Assembly: GCA_013044385.1 (NCBI GenBank)
Contig: JABEUN010000040.1
Location: 1 to 52,401 of the forward strand
Source of the DNA: Acidimicrobiaceae bacterium
Lineage (GTDB): Bacteria; Actinomycetota; Acidimicrobiia; Acidimicrobiales; Acidimicrobiaceae
Direction of reading: 5' to 3'
DNA length: 52,401 nucleotides
Shown: positions 7,970 through 15,030 of the stretch, piece after piece
Numbering within the stretch: the stretch's first letter is position 1
Layout: each line of letters opens with the position of its first letter
Made by a program: the position numbers and the translations under genes
The notes under the pieces: model-generated
What the model was told of the DNA's origin: nothing
What the model saw: the letters and a program-made list of their open reading frames with translations, nothing else
Databases searched by the model: none

Positions 7970-10192
7970 TCAGGCCAACGAAAGAAGATGTGGTGCGTAT
8001 GTCTGCACCTTCGACCTGACCTCCTCGTCAGCTGCCAGGTCGACAAGAAGTTCCGCCACCAACGATTCAGCTGCAGGGTCCGAGAATGCCGCTGCACATA
8101 TTGCCGCTGCCTCCACCCTGACCGACGGGGGTTGATCTGTTCCTCTGGCGATGCTCAATAGCGGACAGAATGAAACTAGGCCGACATTGCGGAGCCTTAT
8201 CGACCACTCGAGTGCTCGGCCGGTGCCGGCCTTGGCGGCGACCATGGATGCGACCAACAGTCCACTCTGGGCTAGAGTCCCCGATAGATAGAGGCCGTCT
8301 AAGGCAACTTCGGCCCTTTCGGTGGGGATCTGCAGAAACTGCGCATAGAAGTACTGTTCATTCTCAGCCGGGATGGCCGAACCCAACTCCTCCATCGGAA
8401 CTCCACCGGTCTGCATCAGCTCAACCAGAACTCCGACGTGTAGGTCCAAGGTTCCACGTTCACGCATATTCTCGAGCAACGTGATCGCTGCCCTGCGATT
8501 GTCGCCGATGCTGCTAAAGCAGAGCGCCATGTCTGTTGCGTGGTACCCACGGGAGATCTCCACGCCGTCGTCAGCAATCTGGAACTCGGGCAGAAGGTTG
8601 TAAAGTTCGATGGCCTGAGCCCAGTTACCTCTGGCCTGGGCCAGCTGGGCACGGTAGGAGATCAACTTCAGCTGGCTCGTATCAAATTCCTCAAGCGTCC
8701 CAAGCCAGCCCTCCGCCTCTTCGTACCTCCCTCTAACCAAGAGAGCTTGGAAGATAACAGTTATCGCTGTCAATTGGTGGAATTGAGTAGCAAACTTATC
8801 GAAATTGGCGTCTATCAGCTCGATAGCCTGGTCGAGTTCGCCAGCCATCATGTGTGTTCGCGCCTGCTGGATGATCGCGTCGCACTCGGTATCAACGTGG
8901 TGATTCTTCTGGGCAAGATTGGTGTTGCGAGTGACCTTCTCCTTGGCCTCCACAGTCTCCTTTAGATAGCCGTAGTGGTCGAGAACCAGCTCAGAGCAGT
9001 CGCCAGTTGCGGGTACAGGATGCAGACCCGGGACCGTCGCCCTTCTAACAACCCTCTCGTGAAGTGCGCCGGTGAACGCACCCTCGGTCCGCCTGAAGAC
9101 CCTCATCGCTGTATGGGTGACAGACTTGCTGATGACTGTTCCGACAAAGTTGCGGATCTTAACCCGCAACATCTCGCTCAACAGGCTGGGATCGGCGAGG
9201 AACCATCTGAGCCTCTCAGGATCGGCAGATACCACCTCATCCGCATCCACCCAGATGACCCACCTGCCTCGGCAGTGCTTCAGTGCCCTATTACGAGCAG
9301 CTCCGAAGTCGTCGTCCCAGTAACCCCTAATCACTAATGCGCCACAACTCTCGGCGATCTCAATGGTGCGATCGGTCGAGCCGGTATCGTAGACGACAAT
9401 CTCGTCGGCAATACCTTTAAGGGACAAAAGACACCTCTCGATGTCGAGTTCCTCATCTTTGACTATCAGGCTCGCTGACAGAAGCGGAAACTCAACATCT
9501 GAGTCTGCGATAGCTCCGAATACCTTGGCCGTATAGATGGGTCCGTAGGAGTAGACCAGCGAAGCGTGCGAGACGTACAGGCCCCCTGAATTCCACGAGT
9601 TCTCCAGAATTCGCTCGACGAGCGCTGACCACCCCGAGTCCACTGCACCCAGCGACGGCTCAGAAGAGTTGGCTGCACAGAGCTCTTCGAAGTCGGAAGC
9701 TCTAATAGCAAGGCAAGCCCCGGTAAGAGCTCCCTCTCTCGTGAGCATCCTTTGATACCCCTTCTCCCAGCCACGCGACAGCTGGGCTCGGAAATCCCGC
9801 CGGCTGAGGAGCTCTGGACTCGTAAGGTAGACCCACTGACCAGCGTCAGCTGAAGGGCTCCGAGGAGCAACAACTCCGAGTCGTGGAAGGCATCGCAGAT
9901 CGGCTGCGAGCAGGCTAAGCCAGTGCCCTCGTCCCGACACTCCAGGTGAGAGAAGGATGATCGTTTCGGCAGAGGCCGCGGCGGCGCTCTGGAGGATGGC
10001 GTCGACCAGGTCGGATGGATCGACAGAGACTGTGAGCCATGACGGCATCTGCTTGGGCGCTACGCCATCCCCAGCTATCAGCAAAACCCTGTCTTTGGGA
10101 CCAAGCGATGCCGAGAGGTCTCCACATATCTGGTCCCAGCCCTCTTTTGAGCTGGCTCTAGCGACGATCAGAGATCGGCTAATGCTGGCCAT
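7970..10192 (-). CDS. Tandem GT2 glycosyltransferase with C-terminal TPR-like region
   Basis: The 740-residue protein has two GT-A-like halves. Residues 1-230 resemble a GT2 fold but lack a clear DxD. Residues 236-460 are a clear GT2 domain with SLIVKDEE at 241-248, YDTGSTDRT at 268-276 and the metal-binding WVDADE at 314-319. The rest is helical and repetitive, with TPR-like spacing (AQLAQARGNWAQAIELYNLL). Bacterial GT2-TPR proteins often modify surface proteins. It follows a CheC/CheX-like gene by 53 nt and precedes the flagellin gene, so flagellin glycosylation is a reasonable inference. The substrate is not shown by sequence. Confidence 0.85.
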   Translation of the reverse strand: MASISRSLIVARASSKEGWDQICGDLSASLGPKDRVLLIAGDGVAPKQMPSWLTVSVDPSDLVDAILQSAAAASAETIILLSPGVSGRGHWLSLLAADLRCLPRLGVVAPRSPSADAGQWVYLTSPELLSRRDFRAQLSRGWEKGYQRMLTREGALTGACLAIRASDFEELCAANSSEPSLGAVDSGWSALVERILENSWNSGGLYVSHASLVYSYGPIYTAKVFGAIADSDVEFPLLSASLIVKDEELDIERCLLSLKGIADEIVVYDTGSTDRTIEIAESCGALVIRGYWDDDFGAARNRALKHCRGRWVIWVDADEVVSADPERLRWFLADPSLLSEMLRVKIRNFVGTVISKSVTHTAMRVFRRTEGAFTGALHERVVRRATVPGLHPVPATGDCSELVLDHYGYLKETVEAKEKVTRNTNLAQKNHHVDTECDAIIQQARTHMMAGELDQAIELIDANFDKFATQFHQLTAITVIFQALLVRGRYEEAEGWLGTLEEFDTSQLKLISYRAQLAQARGNWAQAIELYNLLPEFQIADDGVEISRGYHATDMALCFSSIGDNRRAAITLLENMRERGTLDLHVGVLVELMQTGGVPMEELGSAIPAENEQYFYAQFLQIPTERAEVALDGLYLSGTLAQSGLLVASMVAAKAGTGRALEWSIRLRNVGLVSFCPLLSIARGTDQPPSVRVEAAAICAAAFSDPAAESLVAELLVDLAADEEVRSKVQTYAPHLLSLA

Positions 10193-10245
10193 GTTGCACT
10201 GCTCTCCGCTCTGATTAGGTGTATCAACGTTGCTACTCGAACCCT

Positions 10246-10746
10246 TTAGAGCAGGACCGCAAGAAAGCGACCACCACCATAGCCTCCGGCAATTGTGAGC
10301 TGAACGTCCAGCGTCGTCTGCTCAGCCCCGGGAACCAAATTCGCCTTCACCTGGTCTGGGGTATCCTCTGGGAAGAGGTGTGCCGAACCCAACTTGACTC
10401 GCTTGGCATTATGACGCTTGTCGTTGAAAAGTGACGAGCTCACATTGAGGATCTCGGAGAAGTTGTCGAAGAGGTTCTTTGGAATCTCCTTCTCGTCAAT
10501 CGCATCTTCAACCGCACCAACTGGCACCATAGACAGAGCCCCACCTGCGCCTATGACCAACTTGAAATCCGCATATACAAGAACAGCAGGCTCGAGTTCG
10601 TCGTCGACGTACACGCCGACGACCCCCAGGCCAGTAGGTGCTGGCTGATCAACCTGTCTTTTTGCCGTGACTTTGCGGCCAATCAGCATCTCAAAGAGAT
10701 CCTCTTCGTCATCGGGTCTCGGCACGATGAATCGATGTTCTGCCAT
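10246..10746 (-). CDS. Divergent CheC/CheX-like phosphatase
   Basis: The protein is 166 residues long if translation starts at the ATG at 10746, which has GGAGG 9 nt upstream. The ATG at 10755 abuts that same GGAGG with no spacing and cannot use it. It contains DNFSEILN at residues 94-101, matching the (D/S)-x3-E-x2-N active-site pattern of CheC/CheX/FliY phosphatases, followed by a proline about 25 residues later. The rest does not look like a textbook CheX. It lies 22 nt after a clearer CheX and is likely co-transcribed with cheY. It probably dephosphorylates CheY-P, but it could be a structural flagellar-switch homologue instead. Confidence 0.6.
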   Translation of the reverse strand: MAEHRFIVPRPDDEEDLFEMLIGRKVTAKRQVDQPAPTGLGVVGVYVDDELEPAVLVYADFKLVIGAGGALSMVPVGAVEDAIDEKEIPKNLFDNFSEILNVSSSLFNDKRHNAKRVKLGSAHLFPEDTPDQVKANLVPGAEQTTLDVQLTIAGGYGGGRFLAVLL

Positions 10747-10768
10747 ATTGACCATCCTCCAGGCTCCC

Positions 10769-11248
10769 TTACAAAGGAGCCTTATGCTTGAGTGCTATCA
10801 GATAGATCTCCGCTTCCCCAGCAGTGGCGATTACGCAGACATGCTCCTGCTCGGCAGTCGGATGTACGGTACCGTTGAAGAACGCAGGAAGGCCGAGCTT
10901 GAGTGTGGTGTCTATCTCTGCCATGCGTTTTTTGACTCCGCCACCAACCATGTTGGCGAGTTCGTTCATGGCGTCTGCGATGTCATCGTCGGAAATCTCG
11001 TCCCCGGGATCCATGAAGAGGAGGGTCTTGGCGAGATATTCGCAATGCTCCCACTTCGCAGCGAGACCGAACTCGTAGTTGTAGTCCTCTCCAACAAGTG
11101 GGATGTACGAACCTGGCAGGTCCCTGGGCAGGGGGCTCGGCGCCTCTCTGACCGTGACAGCGTCGAGCATGAGGCTCGACTGTGCGACTTCGTCAGTCGC
11201 CTCGAGCATAGAATCACGCCACTGGGAGATTCCAAGTACGGCCGTCAT
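10769..11248 (-). CDS. cheX: Chemotaxis phosphatase CheX-like
   Basis: CheX-type proteins remove phosphate from CheY-P to end the motor signal. Residues 92-99 (DAMNELAN) match the (D/S)-x3-E-x2-N catalytic pattern, and a proline lies exactly 22 residues after the Asn (P121), as described for the CheC family. The following GGGVKKRM is also typical. The start overlaps the stop of the upstream cheY gene in an ATGA, so the enzyme and its likely substrate are translationally coupled. The first 45 residues are unlike other CheX proteins and may be a regulatory addition. Confidence 0.82.
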   Translation of the reverse strand: MTAVLGISQWRDSMLEATDEVAQSSLMLDAVTVREAPSPLPRDLPGSYIPLVGEDYNYEFGLAAKWEHCEYLAKTLLFMDPGDEISDDDIADAMNELANMVGGGVKKRMAEIDTTLKLGLPAFFNGTVHPTAEQEHVCVIATAGEAEIYLIALKHKAPL

Positions 11249-11610
11249 GAAACACCCGCAGAGTTCAGTGTCTCACGGAATGTCTCAACGGTGAAGGGCT
11301 TGGCGATCAGGAACAAAGCTCCCGCCGAGCGGGCCGTTGCCTGCATATCCGGGGTGCTCTCGGAGGTAACAAACCCAAACGGAACCTGCGACCCAGACGA
11401 CCTGAGCTGGACCAAAAAGGTGTGTCCGTCCATCTCTGGCATGTTCCAGTCACACAAGATCAGATCTGGATCGTGCTCCGCCACTGCGGCAAGAGCCTCA
11501 ATACCGTTGGCTGCCTCAGCAAACTCGGCATCTTCATAGCCCGCCTGCCTGAGATGACGCATGACGATCATCCTCATCGCTTTACTGTCGTCTACAATCA
11601 GAATCTTCAC
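11245..11610 (-). CDS. cheY: Chemotaxis response regulator CheY
   Basis: This is a stand-alone receiver domain of 121 residues. The acidic pair D7/D8, the phosphorylation site D54 (in LCDWNMPEMDG), T82 and K104 are all present. It is expected to be phosphorylated by CheA and to bind the flagellar motor switch. It is the first gene of a set with two CheC/CheX-like phosphatases and the GT2 glycosyltransferase. A sigma28-like promoter lies about 50 nt upstream. It is the first of two CheY-like proteins in the window, and which one reaches the motor cannot be told from sequence. Confidence 0.93.
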   Translation of the reverse strand: MKILIVDDSKAMRMIVMRHLRQAGYEDAEFAEAANGIEALAAVAEHDPDLILCDWNMPEMDGHTFLVQLRSSGSQVPFGFVTSESTPDMQATARSAGALFLIAKPFTVETFRETLNSAGVS

Positions 11611-11657
11611 CTGAGTTGCCCCTCTTGTTCAATCCTTGTTGGGTGGCTTCCTAGCAA

Positions 11658-11685
11658 AGATCGGCACCTATAGGGGGTGCCTTTA
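11658..11685 (-). promoter_or_regulatory. Candidate sigma28-type promoter for cheY
   Basis: TAAAG (11681-11685) and GCCGATCT (11658-11665) on the minus strand are separated by 15 nt, a close match to the flagellar sigma consensus. The spacer holds an inverted repeat, GGCACC/GGTGCC, whose right arm runs into the -10 element. It could bind a regulator or act as a weak terminator for cheR. Confidence 0.5.
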
Positions 11686-11818
11686 AGTCTTTGTGTCAGA
11701 GATACAGTCAATAATTTGGCTTTCGCCGCACCTTAGCACTGCTGATCGACCCCCAGTTCAAACTGACCCGAGCGACGGGCGCGTAGTGACGATGGAGCTG
11801 GGAGCAGTCCCTTAAGTG

Positions 11819-12661
11819 CTACGCAGCGTTGGAGGCAGCGCTCTTCATAAGGTAAAAAGACGTACCGGCCCCACCTTTGCGTTCGAATGAATTGGAAAGA
11901 TTCAGTGTGGTCTCGCTCCCGCCGAGGAATAACACTCCCGATGGGACCATGACCCTGGTCAGTTGGTTGAAGATGGAGCGCTTTGTTTCGATATCGAAAT
12001 ATATAAGCACGTTTCGCATGAAGACAATGTCCATCTTCGGCATCATCGGCCACGGCCTTGCGAGATTCATCACCCGCGCTTCGATTCCGGTCTTCAGGTA
12101 CGACTTGACTTGCCAGTCAATACCATTTTTCTCGAAGTGCTTGATTAGAAGCGATGCAGGTAGACCACGGTTCACCTCGAGCTGAGTGTACTTTCCCGCA
12201 GTTGTGCGGTTCACCATCTCCTGGGAGAGATCGGTGCAGTGAATCTTCACGTTCCAAGTAGAGAGCTGCGGGAAGTTCTCTTTGAGCAGCATCTGTATCG
12301 AGTATGGTTCCTGTCCAGATGCTGTGGCGGCACACCAGATATTGAGCGTGCGCTTTGTCGCATTCCGTTCGATCACCTCTGGCAGCACATCGGCCTTTAA
12401 CGCTTCGAAAGGCTTGACATCTCTGAAGAAGTAGGTCTCGTTCGTGGTCATCGCCTCGATGACCTCACGATGCAAATTACCAAATGGCTCTGTGCGCAGC
12501 TTCTGGACAAGAGCAGCAAGATCATGCAGTCCCAGCCGTCGTTGGATCGGAGTAAGTCTCGAATCCAACAGGTAGTTCTTGTCGGACCCTACGACAATCG
12601 CTGAATTCTCATGAAGGAACTTAGCGAAGTAGGTGAAATCAGCCTGATTCAGCGACATCAC
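11819..12661 (-). CDS. cheR: Chemotaxis protein methyltransferase CheR
   Basis: CheR methylates glutamates of chemoreceptors with S-adenosylmethionine. The 280-residue protein has the N-terminal helical domain, the conserved MTTNETYFFRD motif at about 90-101 and the SAM-binding core IWCAATASGQEPYS. The motif FMRNVLIYFD near residue 215 is also diagnostic. The start (GTG at 12661 or ATG at 12658) overlaps the cheB stop. It is the last gene of the cheA operon, next to its opposing enzyme CheB. No chemoreceptor gene is in the window. Confidence 0.95.
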   Translation of the reverse strand: MMSLNQADFTYFAKFLHENSAIVVGSDKNYLLDSRLTPIQRRLGLHDLAALVQKLRTEPFGNLHREVIEAMTTNETYFFRDVKPFEALKADVLPEVIERNATKRTLNIWCAATASGQEPYSIQMLLKENFPQLSTWNVKIHCTDLSQEMVNRTTAGKYTQLEVNRGLPASLLIKHFEKNGIDWQVKSYLKTGIEARVMNLARPWPMMPKMDIVFMRNVLIYFDIETKRSIFNQLTRVMVPSGVLFLGGSETTLNLSNSFERKGGAGTSFYLMKSAASNAA

Positions 12662-14046
12662 AGACCACCTCCTGCGCCGACTAGTGGGCCCCGCCGGGAC
12701 TTGTCGCCAACCACACGACTCATGACCTCAGAGCTCAGGCTTCCAAGCGGATAGATACCCGACTGGATGCCAGCGGCCACCACTGCTCCCGGCATTCCCC
12801 AGACCACTGAAGTCGCCTCATCTTGCACAATCACTTCGCCGCCTGCGGAGCAGATCGCCGCCGCACCCTTTGCGCCGTCGGAGCCCATCCCCGTCATCAC
12901 CACAGCGAGTATGGCACCTGCCACCGCTGCCACAGCGGAGTTGAACAAGACATCCACCGAGGGTCGACACGAATTGACGGGCGGGGAGTCTATCAGAGCA
13001 GCACACAGCTGAGAACCGTCACGCTTCACCACGAGATGCCGCTCCCCAGGTGCGATGTAAGCCGTACCGGGCAGAAGTCGATCTCCCTCTTTCGCCTCGG
13101 TCACTGCCATTTGACTCCTCTGGTTGAGTCTGTCGGCCAAAAGTCGCGTGAAGACGGCAGGCATGTGCTGGACTACGAGTATCGGGATGGGGAAATCCTT
13201 TGGGAGACTTGGCAGGAACTCCATAAGGGCAACCGGACCACCGGTGGATACCCCGAGGACTAGCAGCTGAGCCTTACTTGTGCTCGGTCTGCGAACCGAC
13301 TCTGCGCGGTTCATTGCCACCGGCCCGACATTTACTGGGGCGGCTCTGAATCTGTCTAACTTACCCGAGGTCGGAACCCTGAAAGGCTTGGGTGGCGAGA
13401 TTGCCCTTCTCGTCGCCCTGTCCACAACCGGTGGAGAGGCTGGCATGCTCCCCTTGAACTCATTCGGCACGACAGTAGGGGGATCAGTGTCAGCTGGAAT
13501 CCCATCTACTTTCCGGTCAGGATGGACCAAGCCACCACGCAAGACAGCGGCGGCCCTGGAACTCTCGAAGGCCTGCCGAGATGAGAAGTTCTGTGGAACC
13601 ATCGTTGCAGCAATCCTGGAGTGTCTTCGCCTGCCTAGGGCCGTGACCTTTTCGATCAACTCGTGCCTAGTATCTGCCATAGTGCCGGATTCGGCCGAAG
13701 AGATACTCGTTGGCTTGGTTAGGTAGTCAGACGCACCAAGTGCGAGAGCGTCAAATGTGACGAGAGCGCCAGCCTCGGTAAGGGTGGAGAACATCACGAC
13801 CTGTATCGTCGGATCGATCGCCTTGATGCCCTTCAGAGTCTCGATACCAGACATGTTGGGCATTTCCACGTCTAGCACTATGACCTGTGGGCTGATCTCC
13901 TTGAGTTTCTTCAGTGCTATCTGTCCGTCTTCAGCCTCGCCGACAAACTCAAGGTCGGGCGATGAAGATACCCAGCGCTTGACGAAACCTCGCACTGTCG
14001 ATGAGTCGTCGACCACCATTACCCTCACCTTGGGTTCCTGGCTCAA
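12658..14046 (-). CDS. cheB: Chemotaxis methylesterase/deamidase CheB
   Basis: CheB removes methyl groups from receptors and is activated by phosphorylation. The N-terminal receiver domain has D14/D15 and phospho-acceptor D59. The C-terminal esterase domain has the catalytic triad S267 (GVSTGG), H294 (VVQHMP) and D390 (GMGSDG). The 462-residue length exceeds the usual 350 because of a long Pro/Ser-rich linker (about 145-255). The start is a TTG overlapping the stop of the preceding cheY-like gene, and cheB itself overlaps cheR. Confidence 0.96.
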   Translation of the reverse strand: MSQEPKVRVMVVDDSSTVRGFVKRWVSSSPDLEFVGEAEDGQIALKKLKEISPQVIVLDVEMPNMSGIETLKGIKAIDPTIQVVMFSTLTEAGALVTFDALALGASDYLTKPTSISSAESGTMADTRHELIEKVTALGRRRHSRIAATMVPQNFSSRQAFESSRAAAVLRGGLVHPDRKVDGIPADTDPPTVVPNEFKGSMPASPPVVDRATRRAISPPKPFRVPTSGKLDRFRAAPVNVGPVAMNRAESVRRPSTSKAQLLVLGVSTGGPVALMEFLPSLPKDFPIPILVVQHMPAVFTRLLADRLNQRSQMAVTEAKEGDRLLPGTAYIAPGERHLVVKRDGSQLCAALIDSPPVNSCRPSVDVLFNSAVAAVAGAILAVVMTGMGSDGAKGAAAICSAGGEVIVQDEATSVVWGMPGAVVAAGIQSGIYPLGSLSSEVMSRVVGDKSRRGPLVGAGGGL

Positions 14047-14417
14047 TGCGACTCCAGTCCCAATAGAGCCAGCTTCTCCTCTATGACGTCTCTGGTGAAC
14101 GGCTTCATGACGTACTCGTTTGCACCCGCCTCAAGGGCCGCTACTATGCGATCAAGTTCAGTTTCGGTGGTGACCAGCATCAACGGTGTGTTGTCATACT
14201 CTGGCTTGGCCCGAACCGCTTTGACGAACTCATAGCCATCCATGACCGGCATATTCCAGTCGACCAAGACTACTTCGGGAGTGGGCCCGGCTATCAGACT
14301 ATCTAGACCCTCCTGACCATTAGTGGCATCAGATATGTCATCGAAGCCGATCTCCCCCAACATTCTCCGGAGTATCATCCTTGTCGTACTCGAATCGTCA
14401 ATGACCAACGCTCTCAC
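14043..14417 (-). CDS. cheY: Second CheY-like response regulator in cheA operon
   Basis: This is a single receiver domain of 124 residues with D7/D8, phosphorylation site D53 (LVDWNMPVMDG), T84 and K105. It lies between cheW and cheB and overlaps cheB, so it belongs to the cheA operon. It may be the motor-binding CheY or a phosphate sink, with the other CheY at 11245-11610 taking the other role. A 133-nt gap with a short G/C-rich hairpin separates it from cheW. Confidence 0.92.
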   Translation of the reverse strand: MRALVIDDSSTTRMILRRMLGEIGFDDISDATNGQEGLDSLIAGPTPEVVLVDWNMPVMDGYEFVKAVRAKPEYDNTPLMLVTTETELDRIVAALEAGANEYVMKPFTRDVIEEKLALLGLESH

Positions 14418-14519
14418 GAGCCGCCTCCCACAAAAATTCCACTTCAGATAGCGATGACTCCGGAGGTCTAACGACCTGAAACGGAGTCAGGTAACACCTA
14501 ATTCACACTTGCCAACGTT

Positions 14520-14539
14520 CGGCGGCTCATCACCCGCCG
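14520..14539 (-). terminator. Short hairpin between cheW and cheY
   Basis: A 6-bp G/C stem (CGGCGG/CCGCCG) with an 8-nt loop lies just after the cheW stop. It has no U-tract. It might protect the cheA-cheW part of the transcript or reduce read-through. Confidence 0.3.
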
Positions 14540-14550
14540 AGGGAGAGGGA

Positions 14551-15030
14551 TCAGGCGGCCTCGCTGAACTGGATAGCCTTGTCGAGTCCAAGAACAAGCA
14601 GCAACTTGCCTTGCAACTTGAACACTCCGGTCACCAACTCTGCGCTCAGCTTGTCGACGGTCTCAGGGGTCGCCTCATAACTCGACTGATCGAGCTCGAC
14701 GACATCTCCGATCTCATCCACTAGCAGAGATACCGGTCCATCATCGGCCCTGATGACGATGTTCATCGGTGGCTTTTCGTATGCAGACATACCGAATCGA
14801 TGCCTCAGGTCGAGAGCCGTTACAATCTGACCGCGCAGATTCACGATCCCTTTGACCAGCGGAGAGGAGAGCGGAACAGGGGTCATTTCCTGTTGCCGGA
14901 TCACCTCCTGCACGTCTTCAACGGCAACGCCCAGATAGAGGTCTCCTAGAAAGAAGGTGCAGTACTGCTGTACCTTCAGCGACACCTCGTGCTCGTTTTC
15001 GCCCACAGCTAACGCATTGCCAATGTTCAT
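14551..15030 (-). CDS. cheW: Chemotaxis coupling protein CheW
   Basis: CheW links chemoreceptors to CheA. The 159-residue protein is a single CheW domain with the characteristic VEDVQEVIRQQEMTPVPLSSPLVKGIVNLRGQ region (about 38-70) and VSLLVDEIGDVVELD near residue 100. Its ATG overlaps the cheA stop by 4 nt, so the two are translated together. About 18 residues precede the domain. Confidence 0.95.
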   Translation of the reverse strand: MNIGNALAVGENEHEVSLKVQQYCTFFLGDLYLGVAVEDVQEVIRQQEMTPVPLSSPLVKGIVNLRGQIVTALDLRHRFGMSAYEKPPMNIVIRADDGPVSLLVDEIGDVVELDQSSYEATPETVDKLSAELVTGVFKLQGKLLLVLGLDKAIQFSEAA

